From Candidatus Nomurabacteria bacterium (GTDB taxonomy: Bacteria > Patescibacteriota > Saccharimonadia > Saccharimonadales > Saccharimonadaceae), in the NCBI GenBank assembly GCA_020631935.1, contig JACKGP010000004.1:23236-87235 (forward strand): 64,000 nt of DNA. The letters run 5' to 3'. Position numbers and translations under genes: made by a program. The first letter of the stretch is position 1; each line of letters begins with the position of its first letter. Shown here in pieces: positions 34,606 to 43,053 of this stretch. The notes below the pieces were generated by a model, which made no database searches, was not told the DNA's origin, and saw nothing but the letters and a program-made list of their open reading frames with translations.

Positions 34606-34977
34606 ATGACCAGGATAGCGATTATCGAAGATGATCAGACTATCAGTCAAATGTATCGACTGAAGTTTGAGAATGAAAACTTTGATGTGCAGTGGGCCAG
34701 TAATGGACGCGATGGAGTTGAACTTGTGCGCGAATTTCTACCAGACATTATCCTGCTGGACCTGCAAATGCCTGAAATGAATGGAACTGAAGCACTAAAG
34801 GTTATCCGTTCAAATGACTGGGGTAAAGATGTCCCAGTCATTATATTAACCAACACAGGCCTAGAGGAGTCACCGGACGACTTAAAGAAATTAAATGTCA
34901 GTAGTTATATAGTCAAGGCTGACTTAACACCTAGCCAGGTAGTAGCTCGCATAAAAGAAACTCTTGATAAAAAATAA
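34606..34977 (+). CDS. Single-domain response regulator (CheY-like receiver)
   Basis: This 123-aa protein consists only of a receiver: acidic pair IIEDD, phospho-acceptor Asp in DIILLDLQMPEMNG, Thr in VIILTNTG and the Lys in YIVKADL. There is no output domain, so it acts by protein contact. The start MTRIAIIEDD is chosen because TATAAT lies exactly 6 nt upstream; an earlier in-frame ATG lies before the box. The histidine kinase at 28902-31082 is a possible partner. It converges on folD. Confidence 0.9.
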   Translation: MTRIAIIEDDQTISQMYRLKFENENFDVQWASNGRDGVELVREFLPDIILLDLQMPEMNGTEALKVIRSNDWGKDVPVIILTNTGLEESPDDLKKLNVSSYIVKADLTPSQVVARIKETLDKK

Positions 34978-34979
34978 TT

Positions 34980-35801
34980 TTACTTTTTTCCTGCCGTAGA
35001 TCGTGCGGCACGAATGACGTTATCGAATAATGCTGCCACGGTAAGTGGGCCAACTCCGCCCTTTTCTGGAGTTATCGCCAAGTCTCTCCTAGCGCGCACA
35101 TCTAAAGCGAGGTCCCCAACTATTTCGCCATGCTCTGACGATGTTGCTGCGTCTACCACCGTAGCGCCCTTGCCTATAGATTCAGCTGGAATTAGATTTG
35201 GCCGACCGACTGCTGTAATAATTACGTCATATTTTGGTAGCTTTCTCAGCATATTCTTAGTATTTTCATCAAATACCTCTACGCTCAAACCGGCATCGCG
35301 CCACAATTTTGCCAGCGGTGCACCAACTAGCCTGCCGTTGCCAACTATCGCAATCTTTCTACCCTTGAGGGTTACATTGTAGCCAGCCAGCAGCCAGTCT
35401 ATAGCCATAGGTGTCGCAGGAGTTAGCTCTGCGCCCTTTCCTAGGCCGTCAACGTCTTTTGATGGCTTTACCCGATTAACAGCCTCTTCGGTCTGAGATT
35501 CATCGCTTAGGGGTAATTGGACAATTATTCCATGTACATCATCGCGTTCATTTAGCTCATCGATAGTGCTAAAAAGTACACTGTCGCTAACACTGTGTTG
35601 CTCGACATCCACCAATGTGTCCAATCCATACCGTTGCTTTACCCGCACATAAGTATCTATAACTGGGCTGTCCGCTGTGCGCACTATGGCAAGTCGGGGC
35701 TCTATGCCCTCGGCCTGGCGCAACCCACGCACTTGTCGAGCCTGTCGCTCTTTTATGAATTCAGCCAATTCTCGGCCATTTAGTATCTTCACTCTAACCA
35801 T
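34980..35801 (-). CDS. folD: Methylene-THF dehydrogenase/cyclohydrolase
   Basis: FolD makes 10-formyl-THF from methylene-THF with NADP. Motifs: catalytic lysine in DTYVRVKQRYGL, the stretch GIIVQLPLSDE, KDVDGLGKGAELTPATP, the nucleotide-binding GNGRLVGAPLAKLW, and VDAATSS. The C-terminal PEKGGVGPLTVAALFDNVI matches the family. Length (273 aa) is slightly short of the common 280-290. With glyA at 41.7 kb it forms a one-carbon pathway. Confidence 0.94.
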   Translation of the reverse strand: MVRVKILNGRELAEFIKERQARQVRGLRQAEGIEPRLAIVRTADSPVIDTYVRVKQRYGLDTLVDVEQHSVSDSVLFSTIDELNERDDVHGIIVQLPLSDESQTEEAVNRVKPSKDVDGLGKGAELTPATPMAIDWLLAGYNVTLKGRKIAIVGNGRLVGAPLAKLWRDAGLSVEVFDENTKNMLRKLPKYDVIITAVGRPNLIPAESIGKGATVVDAATSSEHGEIVGDLALDVRARRDLAITPEKGGVGPLTVAALFDNVIRAARSTAGKK

Positions 35802-35836
35802 TTTAACAGTTTTGGTGCGCTATACCACCCCTATAG

Positions 35837-36220
35837 CTAGTTTCCAAACAGCCGAGTGTTTCTTTCGTAGCGCAAATGAGCAAACATTTGCAATAGCTTT
35901 ACAAGCCTAAGCGCACGAATACCACGCAGAATCTCGAACGATTCGGTCGGTATGGGAATCGCCGCTAAAAGATATATGCCGTAATGCTTCCAGTAGCGCT
36001 TACGGTCTTTTGCAAAATGAAGCTCAAAGAAAAACTCTGCCAAAAATATACAAGCAATGATCACATCCAGAACCTCAACTGCAAGGAGCTGCGAACGTGA
36101 CAGTTTATCAAAATGCTCCATGCCTAAAAATACAAAATTCGCCAGAACTAGCGATAACATGACGACCTCTTTTATAGAAAGGAATTTTTTGAGTTTATTG
36201 TTGATTTTTTTCTTTGACAT
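35837..36220 (-). CDS. Isolated voltage-sensor domain protein
   Basis: This 127-aa protein has four transmembrane helices in the order of a voltage sensor: S1 (about 17-34), S2 (about 46-65, with acidic E62), S3 (about 76-91) and S4 with positive residues at every third position (R99, R102, R105, K108). It stops soon after S4 and has no pore helices or selectivity filter, unlike ion channels of the family. It could be a proton channel or a truncated channel subunit. I infer this from the pattern; function is not proven. Confidence 0.7.
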   Translation of the reverse strand: MSKKKINNKLKKFLSIKEVVMLSLVLANFVFLGMEHFDKLSRSQLLAVEVLDVIIACIFLAEFFFELHFAKDRKRYWKHYGIYLLAAIPIPTESFEILRGIRALRLVKLLQMFAHLRYERNTRLFGN

Positions 36221-36282
36221 GATCTAATTTTAGCAACAACAATAATATTACTCCAATAAGTGATAGCGCCCACCCCTAATAT

Positions 36283-36306
36283 AAAAAACACCAGACCAAG
36301 AGTCTG
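36283..36306 (-). terminator. Terminator of tRNA-Lys
   Basis: CAGAC and GTCTG form a short stem; on the minus strand it is followed by GTG and then six T. It lies about 11 nt beyond the tRNA CCA. Confidence 0.6.
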
Positions 36307-36316
36307 ACATTTTTTA

Positions 36317-36393
36317 TGGAGGGCCAGGAGGGACTCGAACCCTCGACACCCTGCTTAAGAGGCAGGTGCTCTAACCAGCTGAGCTACTGGCCC
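36317..36393 (-). tRNA. tRNA-Lys (CTT), CCA encoded
   Basis: On the minus strand: acceptor GGGCCAG/CTGGCCC, anticodon stem CCTGC/GCAGG with loop CTCTTAA (anticodon CTT), T arm around GGTTCGAGTCC, encoded CCA. The discriminator base reads T, while A is usual for tRNA-Lys. Confidence 0.93.
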
Positions 36394-36442
36394 GAATACT
36401 TTTAAAACTATATCAAACAGAGGTAAAAATGTCTACTGCTTT

Positions 36443-38008
36443 TTACAACTGGTCTTTCTTGCTGCTAATAAACGCGCTCCACTGACGGATTAGGCGCAAG
36501 ATGGTTTTCAAGGGTAGCTCTATTAGCATATCTAGGGTCATAGCGACAATATTAACCTGTGCATATTTCTCGCTCATATATCTGCCCACCACTACAAATG
36601 GCATATACAGAAAGTCTCTAGCGATAGTTACACCGTTTTGGTCACTATCGACACTTTCAAGCTCTCGAATCTGCCTTGATAGTCTGAATCCAAGGAAGCT
36701 AGCGGCCGACAAGAATACGAAGAATACCAGAAGATGAACGATATCAAAGCCAAAGAACCTCCAAAGCAGCCAAGCCACACCACCAAACACTATGACAAAT
36801 GCCAAAGCATAGAAAATAGTATAACCGACCCCAAACTGCTGAGTTTGTCGACGCGATAACTGCCTGCTCTTTGAGTCTCCATAAAGCATTTCTTCAACTT
36901 GGGAAACTAATTTTTCGGTATTCGCCCTACCCGGCAACAATAGAGTGGCACGCAGCAACACCATGTAGAGTGGCGGGAATAAAAGATTTATAATTAACGG
37001 AACCCACAGAATTGTACCAGCCACAAGGTAGTCATATGGCACCTCTAGGCCAACACCTATCAGAAACTTCGTGATTATTAGAAATATTACACTCTTTATA
37101 ATCCCTCGATTAATTTTCTGGGTTGTATTTGAATAATCTCGCTCGATTTGCGCCTCATATTCGCTCAGGAAAACATTTTTATTTTGCAGCTTATCGATAG
37201 CGTCCGGATTTGAGTCAACCAAGTGGCGAAGCACGCGTAAAGGCGCCCCGTGTCGATCGATATAGCGAAAAAGCTTGTCTACCGTACCTGAGTCTAGGAG
37301 GTCATCAATCTGCTTGTTGGTAGCAATATAGTCGGAATACGCACGCGGTGATTGACCCAGACGTTCTAGCAGACTAGCCCTAACTGTTGCAGAGTCTGAC
37401 TTTAGCAGGGCCCTATGTATCGCCACAAACAGTGCCGCTTCTATATCTGGTGGCAACTTTCCGCGAAATATTCGCCCAAAATCTACGCTGTCCATGATGC
37501 GCTGATGAGCGAAATGAACAAATGCCTTTCGATCGAACTGCTCAACCAGAAGCTGCTCTATCTCAGAGGCTAACACTTCAACTGTCCAGGCTTCAGCACG
37601 AGATAAACTACGCTTGTCACGCACCAGAGACTCGTAGGCTGAATAATGCAAACTGGCTAGATTGTTGATTTTCTGTACCGTAACTTCAGGGATAGAATCG
37701 TTTAGCACATAGCCCGCTAGAGTTAGCTCTATCGCCAATTCGTCGCCACTTCGAGATATTAAATCCCCATCTCTTAGTAAGAATAATCGACGATAAAAAC
37801 GACGTATTGCCCGCTCGAGCAATAAATGCTCTTCGGCATATTCGGCAGCGTTTCGTAACTGCTCGTACGCAGCAGTTAATGTACCGCCAGCACCTACTAT
37901 GTGCACCTTTTCGGCGGCATTGCGCTCTTTACCGTATTCATCACGAGAAATTCTCGCTTGTTGGAGCAAGCGAGCTAATAATTGTCCGTGCTGATTTAAA
38001 TTATCCAT
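36443..38008 (-). CDS. Large multi-pass membrane protein, unknown
   Basis: This 521-aa protein has a long helical cytoplasmic N-terminal half (about 1-295) and about four transmembrane helices at the C-terminus (near 305-322, 330-355, 395-415, 420-440), with a basic end. The N-terminal half contains helical repeats (LRHLVDSNPDAIDKL and similar). I do not recognise the family. It sits between tRNA-Lys and tRNA-Arg on the same strand, as a single gene. Confidence 0.65.
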   Translation of the reverse strand: MDNLNQHGQLLARLLQQARISRDEYGKERNAAEKVHIVGAGGTLTAAYEQLRNAAEYAEEHLLLERAIRRFYRRLFLLRDGDLISRSGDELAIELTLAGYVLNDSIPEVTVQKINNLASLHYSAYESLVRDKRSLSRAEAWTVEVLASEIEQLLVEQFDRKAFVHFAHQRIMDSVDFGRIFRGKLPPDIEAALFVAIHRALLKSDSATVRASLLERLGQSPRAYSDYIATNKQIDDLLDSGTVDKLFRYIDRHGAPLRVLRHLVDSNPDAIDKLQNKNVFLSEYEAQIERDYSNTTQKINRGIIKSVIFLIITKFLIGVGLEVPYDYLVAGTILWVPLIINLLFPPLYMVLLRATLLLPGRANTEKLVSQVEEMLYGDSKSRQLSRRQTQQFGVGYTIFYALAFVIVFGGVAWLLWRFFGFDIVHLLVFFVFLSAASFLGFRLSRQIRELESVDSDQNGVTIARDFLYMPFVVVGRYMSEKYAQVNIVAMTLDMLIELPLKTILRLIRQWSAFISSKKDQL

Positions 38009-38025
38009 AATATATTATTCAAAAA

Positions 38026-38101
38026 TGGTACACCCGGTACGATTCGAACGTACGACACCTGGTTCCGAAGACCAGTGCTCTATCCACTGAGCTACGGGTG
38101 C
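38026..38101 (-). tRNA. tRNA-Arg (TCG), CCA encoded
   Basis: On the minus strand: acceptor GCACCCG/CGGGTGT with a final wobble pair, anticodon stem CTGGT/ACCAG with loop CTTCGGA (anticodon TCG), normal D and T arms, CCA encoded. Confidence 0.96.
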
Positions 38102-38154
38102 ATATCTGCTGTATTATAGCACTTTTCCCTTAAAACTCGTATACTAGATGCAGT

Positions 38155-39174
38155 ATGAAAGTACACACACAAATACCTCTTCGAAATTACACAACCATGA
38201 AGATCGGCGGACCAGCGCGTTTCATGACCAATGTACACACAAAAGAAGAACTGGTTGAAGCCATAAATAACGCCCAGTCTCAAAACATACCATTTCACAT
38301 CTTAGGCAGCGGCAGTAATACAATAGTTCACGACGAAGGCTATGATGGCTTGATAATTCGAAACTGCATCGAGGGCTCTACGGTGCTATCAGACTCTGCA
38401 TCTAGTACCACTCTAGAGATTAATGCTGGCGAAAACTGGGATAGCGTAGTTAAGCGAACTGTAGAGATGAATCTACGTGGAATCGAAGCCCTATCGGCAA
38501 TCCCGGGTACGGCCGGAGCTGCACCTGTGCAAAATATTGGAGCCTACGGCCAAGAAATTGCCGACACGCTAGTAAGTCTAACTGCCTATGATTCACTAGA
38601 TAAAAAGTGGGTCACCCTAGAAAATGCCGATTGCGAATTTAGCTACCGCAGCAGTATTTTTCGCGAGGGCGAAGCTGGACGATACGCCATCAACTCAATT
38701 ACTCTCGAACTGTACAAATCACGACCCGAGCCGCCTTTTTACGCAGCTGTCCAGGAATATTTCGACACAAACCACATCACCCAAGTCAGCGTAGCAGACA
38801 TTCGCACGGCTGTTATGGCAATTCGCGCTGACAAGCTACCTAATCCAGCAGAAAAACCAAACTCAGGATCATTTTTTAAGAATGCAATAGTCGAAGAATG
38901 GCATTTTAATGACCTAATAAGAGATTACCCTTCTATGCCCCATTACGATATGGGGAATAAGACCTATAAGATACCGACTGGCTGGCTTATCGAGCAGTGC
39001 GGACTAAAGGGTTCTTTGATTAGCGGCATGCGTGTTCATGACAAGAACGCTCTAGTACTTATAAATGAATCTGCCAACGGGTACGGAGATTTAGCTCTAG
39101 CGCGAGAAGAGATAAAGGGTGCAGTAAGAGATACTTTTCGCATCCAGATAGAGCAAGAGCCGCTAGAAATATAG
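38155..39174 (+). CDS. murB: UDP-N-acetylenolpyruvoylglucosamine reductase
   Basis: MurB reduces the enolpyruvyl group to make UDP-MurNAc in peptidoglycan synthesis. FAD-binding features are IGGPARFMTNV and HILGSGSNTIVHDEGYDGLII, then AIPGTAGAAPVQNIGAYGQEI, SYRSSIFRE and the catalytic serine in KPNSGSFFKN. Length (339 aa) is normal for the long type. TATACT lies 9 nt before the ATG. MurA is encoded at 43.1 kb and MurT/GatD at 51.8 kb. Confidence 0.95.
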   Translation: MKVHTQIPLRNYTTMKIGGPARFMTNVHTKEELVEAINNAQSQNIPFHILGSGSNTIVHDEGYDGLIIRNCIEGSTVLSDSASSTTLEINAGENWDSVVKRTVEMNLRGIEALSAIPGTAGAAPVQNIGAYGQEIADTLVSLTAYDSLDKKWVTLENADCEFSYRSSIFREGEAGRYAINSITLELYKSRPEPPFYAAVQEYFDTNHITQVSVADIRTAVMAIRADKLPNPAEKPNSGSFFKNAIVEEWHFNDLIRDYPSMPHYDMGNKTYKIPTGWLIEQCGLKGSLISGMRVHDKNALVLINESANGYGDLALAREEIKGAVRDTFRIQIEQEPLEI

Positions 39175-39217
39175 TCTAGACCTTGTCTGAAACCTGAATA
39201 ATGATTATGCTAAATAC

Positions 39218-39832
39218 ATGCATAGGCAGTCTGTATCGCGAGGTTTCACGCTAGTTGAGCTAGTTATTGTTATGATTGTCATTGCTGTCATTGCAGCTCT
39301 AGGCACTGTTGCTGTTGGAAAAATTCAAGTCAGCGCCCGAGATCAAGAGCGCCGAACTGACATTCAGGCGTTTGCAGCTGCTCTAGAAAATAGGTATCGC
39401 ACAGGCAATACCAAATCTAGCTCACCCCACTCCGCTACATATACAGCTGGATCATATCCGGGTGAAAATGAGATATTTCATAATATTGAGTGGTTCCAGT
39501 CCCAAGTGGCGTCGGAGATATTACCTGGATTAACTAGGCAGTCTATTACCCCACCTGGTAGCACCCCATACATTAGCTTAATATGTTTCACAAACACCAC
39601 CGGGCCATGCGCTGGAAATACCACCACCGACAGCATGAGCTCCACCGATCGTGAAACGACAATACGTAACCACATATGGCACCTTACTAATGGCGGCAGG
39701 GAAACATATGTATATGAACCCATAACCAACGACAATAAGGTCTGCTACCAAAACGACTGCTCGCACTACAATCTGCACTACTACGAGGAAGAAACGGACT
39801 CTGTCAAAACCTACAGGAGTAAACGACAGTGA
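39218..39832 (+). CDS. Type IV prepilin-like protein
   Basis: This 204-aa protein starts MHRQSVSRGFTLVELVIVM, a prepilin leader cut before Phe with Glu at position 5, then the hydrophobic helix and a globular domain with four cysteines. The stop overlaps the next gene's GTG start (GTGA), so the four prepilin genes form a unit. It may be a minor pilin. Confidence 0.8.
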   Translation: MHRQSVSRGFTLVELVIVMIVIAVIAALGTVAVGKIQVSARDQERRTDIQAFAAALENRYRTGNTKSSSPHSATYTAGSYPGENEIFHNIEWFQSQVASEILPGLTRQSITPPGSTPYISLICFTNTTGPCAGNTTTDSMSSTDRETTIRNHIWHLTNGGRETYVYEPITNDNKVCYQNDCSHYNLHYYEEETDSVKTYRSKRQ

Positions 39833-40230
39833 TTGATGGTTATAAAAAAGGACTAACTACTGTTGAGTTACTAGTGACGCTATTCATAGCCAGTGCATTT
39901 ATACTTGCAGGCCATCAGTTATACACACAAGTTCTACTAAGAGGCACTGAATCCAACCGAATGGCAAACGCCTCAATGGCGGCCTACAAATATATGCGCA
40001 AATATCAGAACGATGTCAAAACCACAAAAAGTATCTGCTCCCCAGAAACACTAGTGTCGAACCAGCCAGTCAGTGACTCCGATCTACCAGATGGCAAACT
40101 AACAGTAACGGTCAAATGCCCAATGACAGCAGCTTCAATTAGTGACATCCATCTAGTAACTTCTACCATAACTTATAAAAAGAGTTCATCGGGAACAGAA
40201 AGCGTTAGTCATGCGGGCTATATTCGTTAA
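39829..40230 (+). CDS. Prepilin-like minor pilin
   Basis: This 133-aa protein begins MIDGYKKGLTTVELLVTLF: a leader ending KG, cut before Leu, with Glu at position 5. The rest is a short polar domain with two cysteines. It starts at GTG overlapping the previous stop by 4 nt, and overlaps the next gene by 20 nt. It is likely a minor pilin that primes assembly. Confidence 0.72.
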   Translation: MIDGYKKGLTTVELLVTLFIASAFILAGHQLYTQVLLRGTESNRMANASMAAYKYMRKYQNDVKTTKSICSPETLVSNQPVSDSDLPDGKLTVTVKCPMTAASISDIHLVTSTITYKKSSSGTESVSHAGYIR

Positions 40231-41053
40231 TAATCGCAGCGGTAAACCTGGCTTTACACTAGTGGAGGTAATGGTTGTAGCTCCGCTAGTGTTAATGATT
40301 ATTAGCGCCATAGTTGTATATATGTCGATTCTTACAGGAGAGAGCCTTCGTGTAAACACCAAAAACGCCATGTCAGTGGAGGTACAAGAGGCGCTCAATA
40401 TGATTGAGATTGATGCATCTAGGTCTATACAATTCCTAGAAAGCACAGGTAGTCTTTCTACTCCACAAGGCATAGACAATAATACAGCGGCCTTTACTAG
40501 CAATGGTACTGGCTACAAGGCGCTCATCCTAAGATCAGCCGCTACTACGAAGGACTACCTAAACCCAGAACGGAACTTGGTTTACTACGCTAATAAGCCC
40601 AACCCCTGTGGTCTACCAAATAGCATAGAACGCAGCAGGAACAATGTCCTAACTACAACACTGGTATACTTCACCAAGACTTCGGGTGAAAAAACAAGTC
40701 TATGGAAGCGGACTATATTACCAACATGGAACACCTCTAGCCCAGCAGATACTCATACGGTGTGCGATAGGCCATGGCAGCAAAACAGCTGCGCACCCGA
40801 CTTTACCTGGCCTAGCGGTAGCCGCTGCGTATCAAAAGACCAAGAGCTGGTACAAAACATTAAGGATTTTTCTATTACATACTATAGCGACGCCTCTTCA
40901 ACTACTGGAGAGTCCAATCCTACACCAAGTATGAGAACTGTCGAAGTAAAAATCTCTACAGAGAAAACCGTAACAGGTGAAGCCATAGGTCAAAAGGGTG
41001 AAGTTAATGTCACCAGAGAAAACTACGCCAGTGCAAATCTAACAACTCCTTAG
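40211..41053 (+). CDS. Prepilin-like protein, PilW/PulJ type
   Basis: This 280-aa protein has the leader ending KPG before FTLVEVMVVAPLVLMI (Glu at position 5), then a large outside domain with four or more cysteines. Size and place fit a PilW/PulJ-like minor pilin. The start lies 20 nt inside the previous gene. It is followed by a 118-nt gap before the small pilin gene. Confidence 0.75.
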   Translation: MRAIFVNNRSGKPGFTLVEVMVVAPLVLMIISAIVVYMSILTGESLRVNTKNAMSVEVQEALNMIEIDASRSIQFLESTGSLSTPQGIDNNTAAFTSNGTGYKALILRSAATTKDYLNPERNLVYYANKPNPCGLPNSIERSRNNVLTTTLVYFTKTSGEKTSLWKRTILPTWNTSSPADTHTVCDRPWQQNSCAPDFTWPSGSRCVSKDQELVQNIKDFSITYYSDASSTTGESNPTPSMRTVEVKISTEKTVTGEAIGQKGEVNVTRENYASANLTTP

Positions 41054-41170
41054 TCGGCACCTTATGGCTAGGCTACTGAACGAATGAGTTTAAATTTACG
41101 TTGCATAGTATTCCTGAGTTTGTTATTATTTGTTTAGCATAACAATTAATAAATTAGGGGGCAAGTCTCT

Positions 41171-41620
41171 ATGCAAACAAATATCAAATCTAAGCGCGGC
41201 TTCACCATCGTTGAGCTTCTTATTGTCATCGTAGTAATCGCTATCCTAGCAGCTATTTCAATCGTAGCCTACAACGGTATCCAAAAGAGAGGAAAGACAA
41301 GCTCGGCACAAAGTCTTGCATCGCAGGTCCAAAAGAAGGCAGAGGCGTGGAATACTATAGAAAGTTCATATCCAACATATACACAACTTTCTAGCAATGT
41401 AAAGACGCCTGGAACTCCAAACGTCGAAGGTCCAGCTGAAGCCAAGCTTGATAACACTAGCTTAGTCCAAGATGCAGCATCAACAGATCCAGCAGATGAA
41501 AAGCGAGTTGGATACCGTTCGTGCTCTACTGGTGCACAGGTAGAATGGTTTAATGCTACCGAAAATGCAGTTAAGTATATTGGCCTGGGCGGAGCATCGT
41601 CAACAGCAGCCTGCTCGTAG
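41171..41620 (+). CDS. Type IV major-pilin-like protein
   Basis: This 149-aa protein opens with KRGFTIVELLIVIVVIAILAAISIVAYNGI, the most canonical pilin N-terminus in the window (described by its pattern: G, then F, T, I, V, E at position 5). It has a short globular part with two cysteines near the end, as in the disulfide loop of pilins. AGGGGG precedes the ATG, and a strong terminator follows, which fits high expression. It is the best major-pilin candidate here. Confidence 0.8.
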   Translation: MQTNIKSKRGFTIVELLIVIVVIAILAAISIVAYNGIQKRGKTSSAQSLASQVQKKAEAWNTIESSYPTYTQLSSNVKTPGTPNVEGPAEAKLDNTSLVQDAASTDPADEKRVGYRSCSTGAQVEWFNATENAVKYIGLGGASSTAACS

Positions 41621-41646
41621 TACGTCTAGAAGCTATGTGCTTGACA

Positions 41647-41674
41647 AAACAACCCGGAAAAATCCGGGTTGTTT
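41647..41674. terminator. Terminator between the pilin gene and glyA
   Basis: AAACAACCCGG and CCGGGTTGTTT form an 11-bp perfect stem with a 6-nt loop. T-rich sequence follows on both strands, so it may serve the convergent pilin and glyA transcripts. Confidence 0.88.
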
Positions 41675-41697
41675 GCTTCAGCGGCTGATAGATTAAG

Positions 41698-42972
41698 CTA
41701 GTAGGGTAGCGAAAAATCTTTTAGAAACTCAGTGGCCTCATTACGTAAACCGGTTAACCTATCCAAATCCTCCCTTGAGTCAATAGCCTGCCTCATCCAT
41801 TCGGCGATTTGTGGCATGTGCTCCTCTTTGAGGCCTCGAGTAGTTAACGCTGGAGTACCGAGGCGAATGCCACTTGGTCGAAATGGCGGATTTTCGTCAT
41901 CTGGAATGGCATTCTTATTCAATGTTAGGCCGATTTTGTCTAGCGCATCCTCGGCCACTTTTCCATCTACATCGAAGCTTTTCACTACATCACAAAGTAT
42001 CAGGTGGTTGCTAGTGCCGTTCGTAATTAATTTAAAGCCTCGCTTCATCATCTCGTCAGCTAGCACAGTAGCATTTTCGACTACCTGGCTGGCATAATCT
42101 CTAAACTCTGGCTGCAAAGCTTCGTAAAAACACACAGCTTTGGCGGCAATCACGTGCATATGCGGACCGCCCTGCATACCAGGAAACACCGCTCGGTCAA
42201 TCAGTGTTGGGATATTTTCTAAAGTTTTTTCTGGCTTTTTAAGAGGATTTGAAACTATGCCCTTTGATAGAATCATACCGCCACGTGGACCGCGTAGGGT
42301 TTTGTGCGTTGTAGTTGTAATCACATGAAAGCCATAATCAAACGGATTCTTCGTCACGCCACCAGCAATCAGTCCGGCTATATGCGCCATATCGGCCATC
42401 AGTAGACAGCCAGATATTTCGTCACCTATCTCGGCAATCTTCTGATAATCCAGCTCTCTTGGGTAACCGCTAAAACCAGCAATGATTATCTTTGGCTGGT
42501 GTTTGTGGGCAAGCTCACGTAGCTCGTCATAATCTATCTCTCCAGTTTCAATGTCCTTCATCTTGTAGCGAACAAAGTTATAAAGCTGAGCGCTTCTAGT
42601 AACTGGCGCACCATGCGTTAGGTGGCCACCATGACTCAAGTCCATTGCAAGAACAGTGTCTCCCGGCTCTAGCCAGGCACTATAGACCGCCTCATTGGCT
42701 GGAGCGCCAGAGTGCGACTGCACGTTTGCGTGGTCGGCCCCGAAAAGCTTTTTTGCCCTATCAATGGCCAGCTGCTCCACGGCGTCTGTGTTTTCTTGCC
42801 CGCCATAATATCTCTTACCGGGGTAACCTTCGGAATACTTGTTTGTAAAAACACTTCCAAGCGCCTGCAGGACATCGCTGGAAACGTAATTCTCGCTAGG
42901 AATTAGCTCTAATCCATGCTTTTGTCGCTTAATTTCTGTTAATATTAGATCTCTTACCGCCTCGTCATTCAT
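41698..42972 (-). CDS. glyA: Serine hydroxymethyltransferase
   Basis: GlyA converts serine and THF to glycine and methylene-THF, feeding folD. Motifs: LIPSENYVSS at the start, YSEGYPGKRYYGGQENTD, the PLP lysine in TTTHKTLRGPRGG, and DMAHIAGLIAGG. I choose MNDEAVRDL (424 aa) because TATAAT lies 6 nt upstream; an earlier in-frame start lies before that promoter. Length is normal. Confidence 0.96.
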   Translation of the reverse strand: MNDEAVRDLILTEIKRQKHGLELIPSENYVSSDVLQALGSVFTNKYSEGYPGKRYYGGQENTDAVEQLAIDRAKKLFGADHANVQSHSGAPANEAVYSAWLEPGDTVLAMDLSHGGHLTHGAPVTRSAQLYNFVRYKMKDIETGEIDYDELRELAHKHQPKIIIAGFSGYPRELDYQKIAEIGDEISGCLLMADMAHIAGLIAGGVTKNPFDYGFHVITTTTHKTLRGPRGGMILSKGIVSNPLKKPEKTLENIPTLIDRAVFPGMQGGPHMHVIAAKAVCFYEALQPEFRDYASQVVENATVLADEMMKRGFKLITNGTSNHLILCDVVKSFDVDGKVAEDALDKIGLTLNKNAIPDDENPPFRPSGIRLGTPALTTRGLKEEHMPQIAEWMRQAIDSREDLDRLTGLRNEATEFLKDFSLPY

Positions 42973-43053
42973 AGCTCTATTATAGCAGGCGGAGGGTTTG
43001 CTGCTATTTATACGCTCTACATTTGCTATATCCTTCGTGATATAATATCTAGC

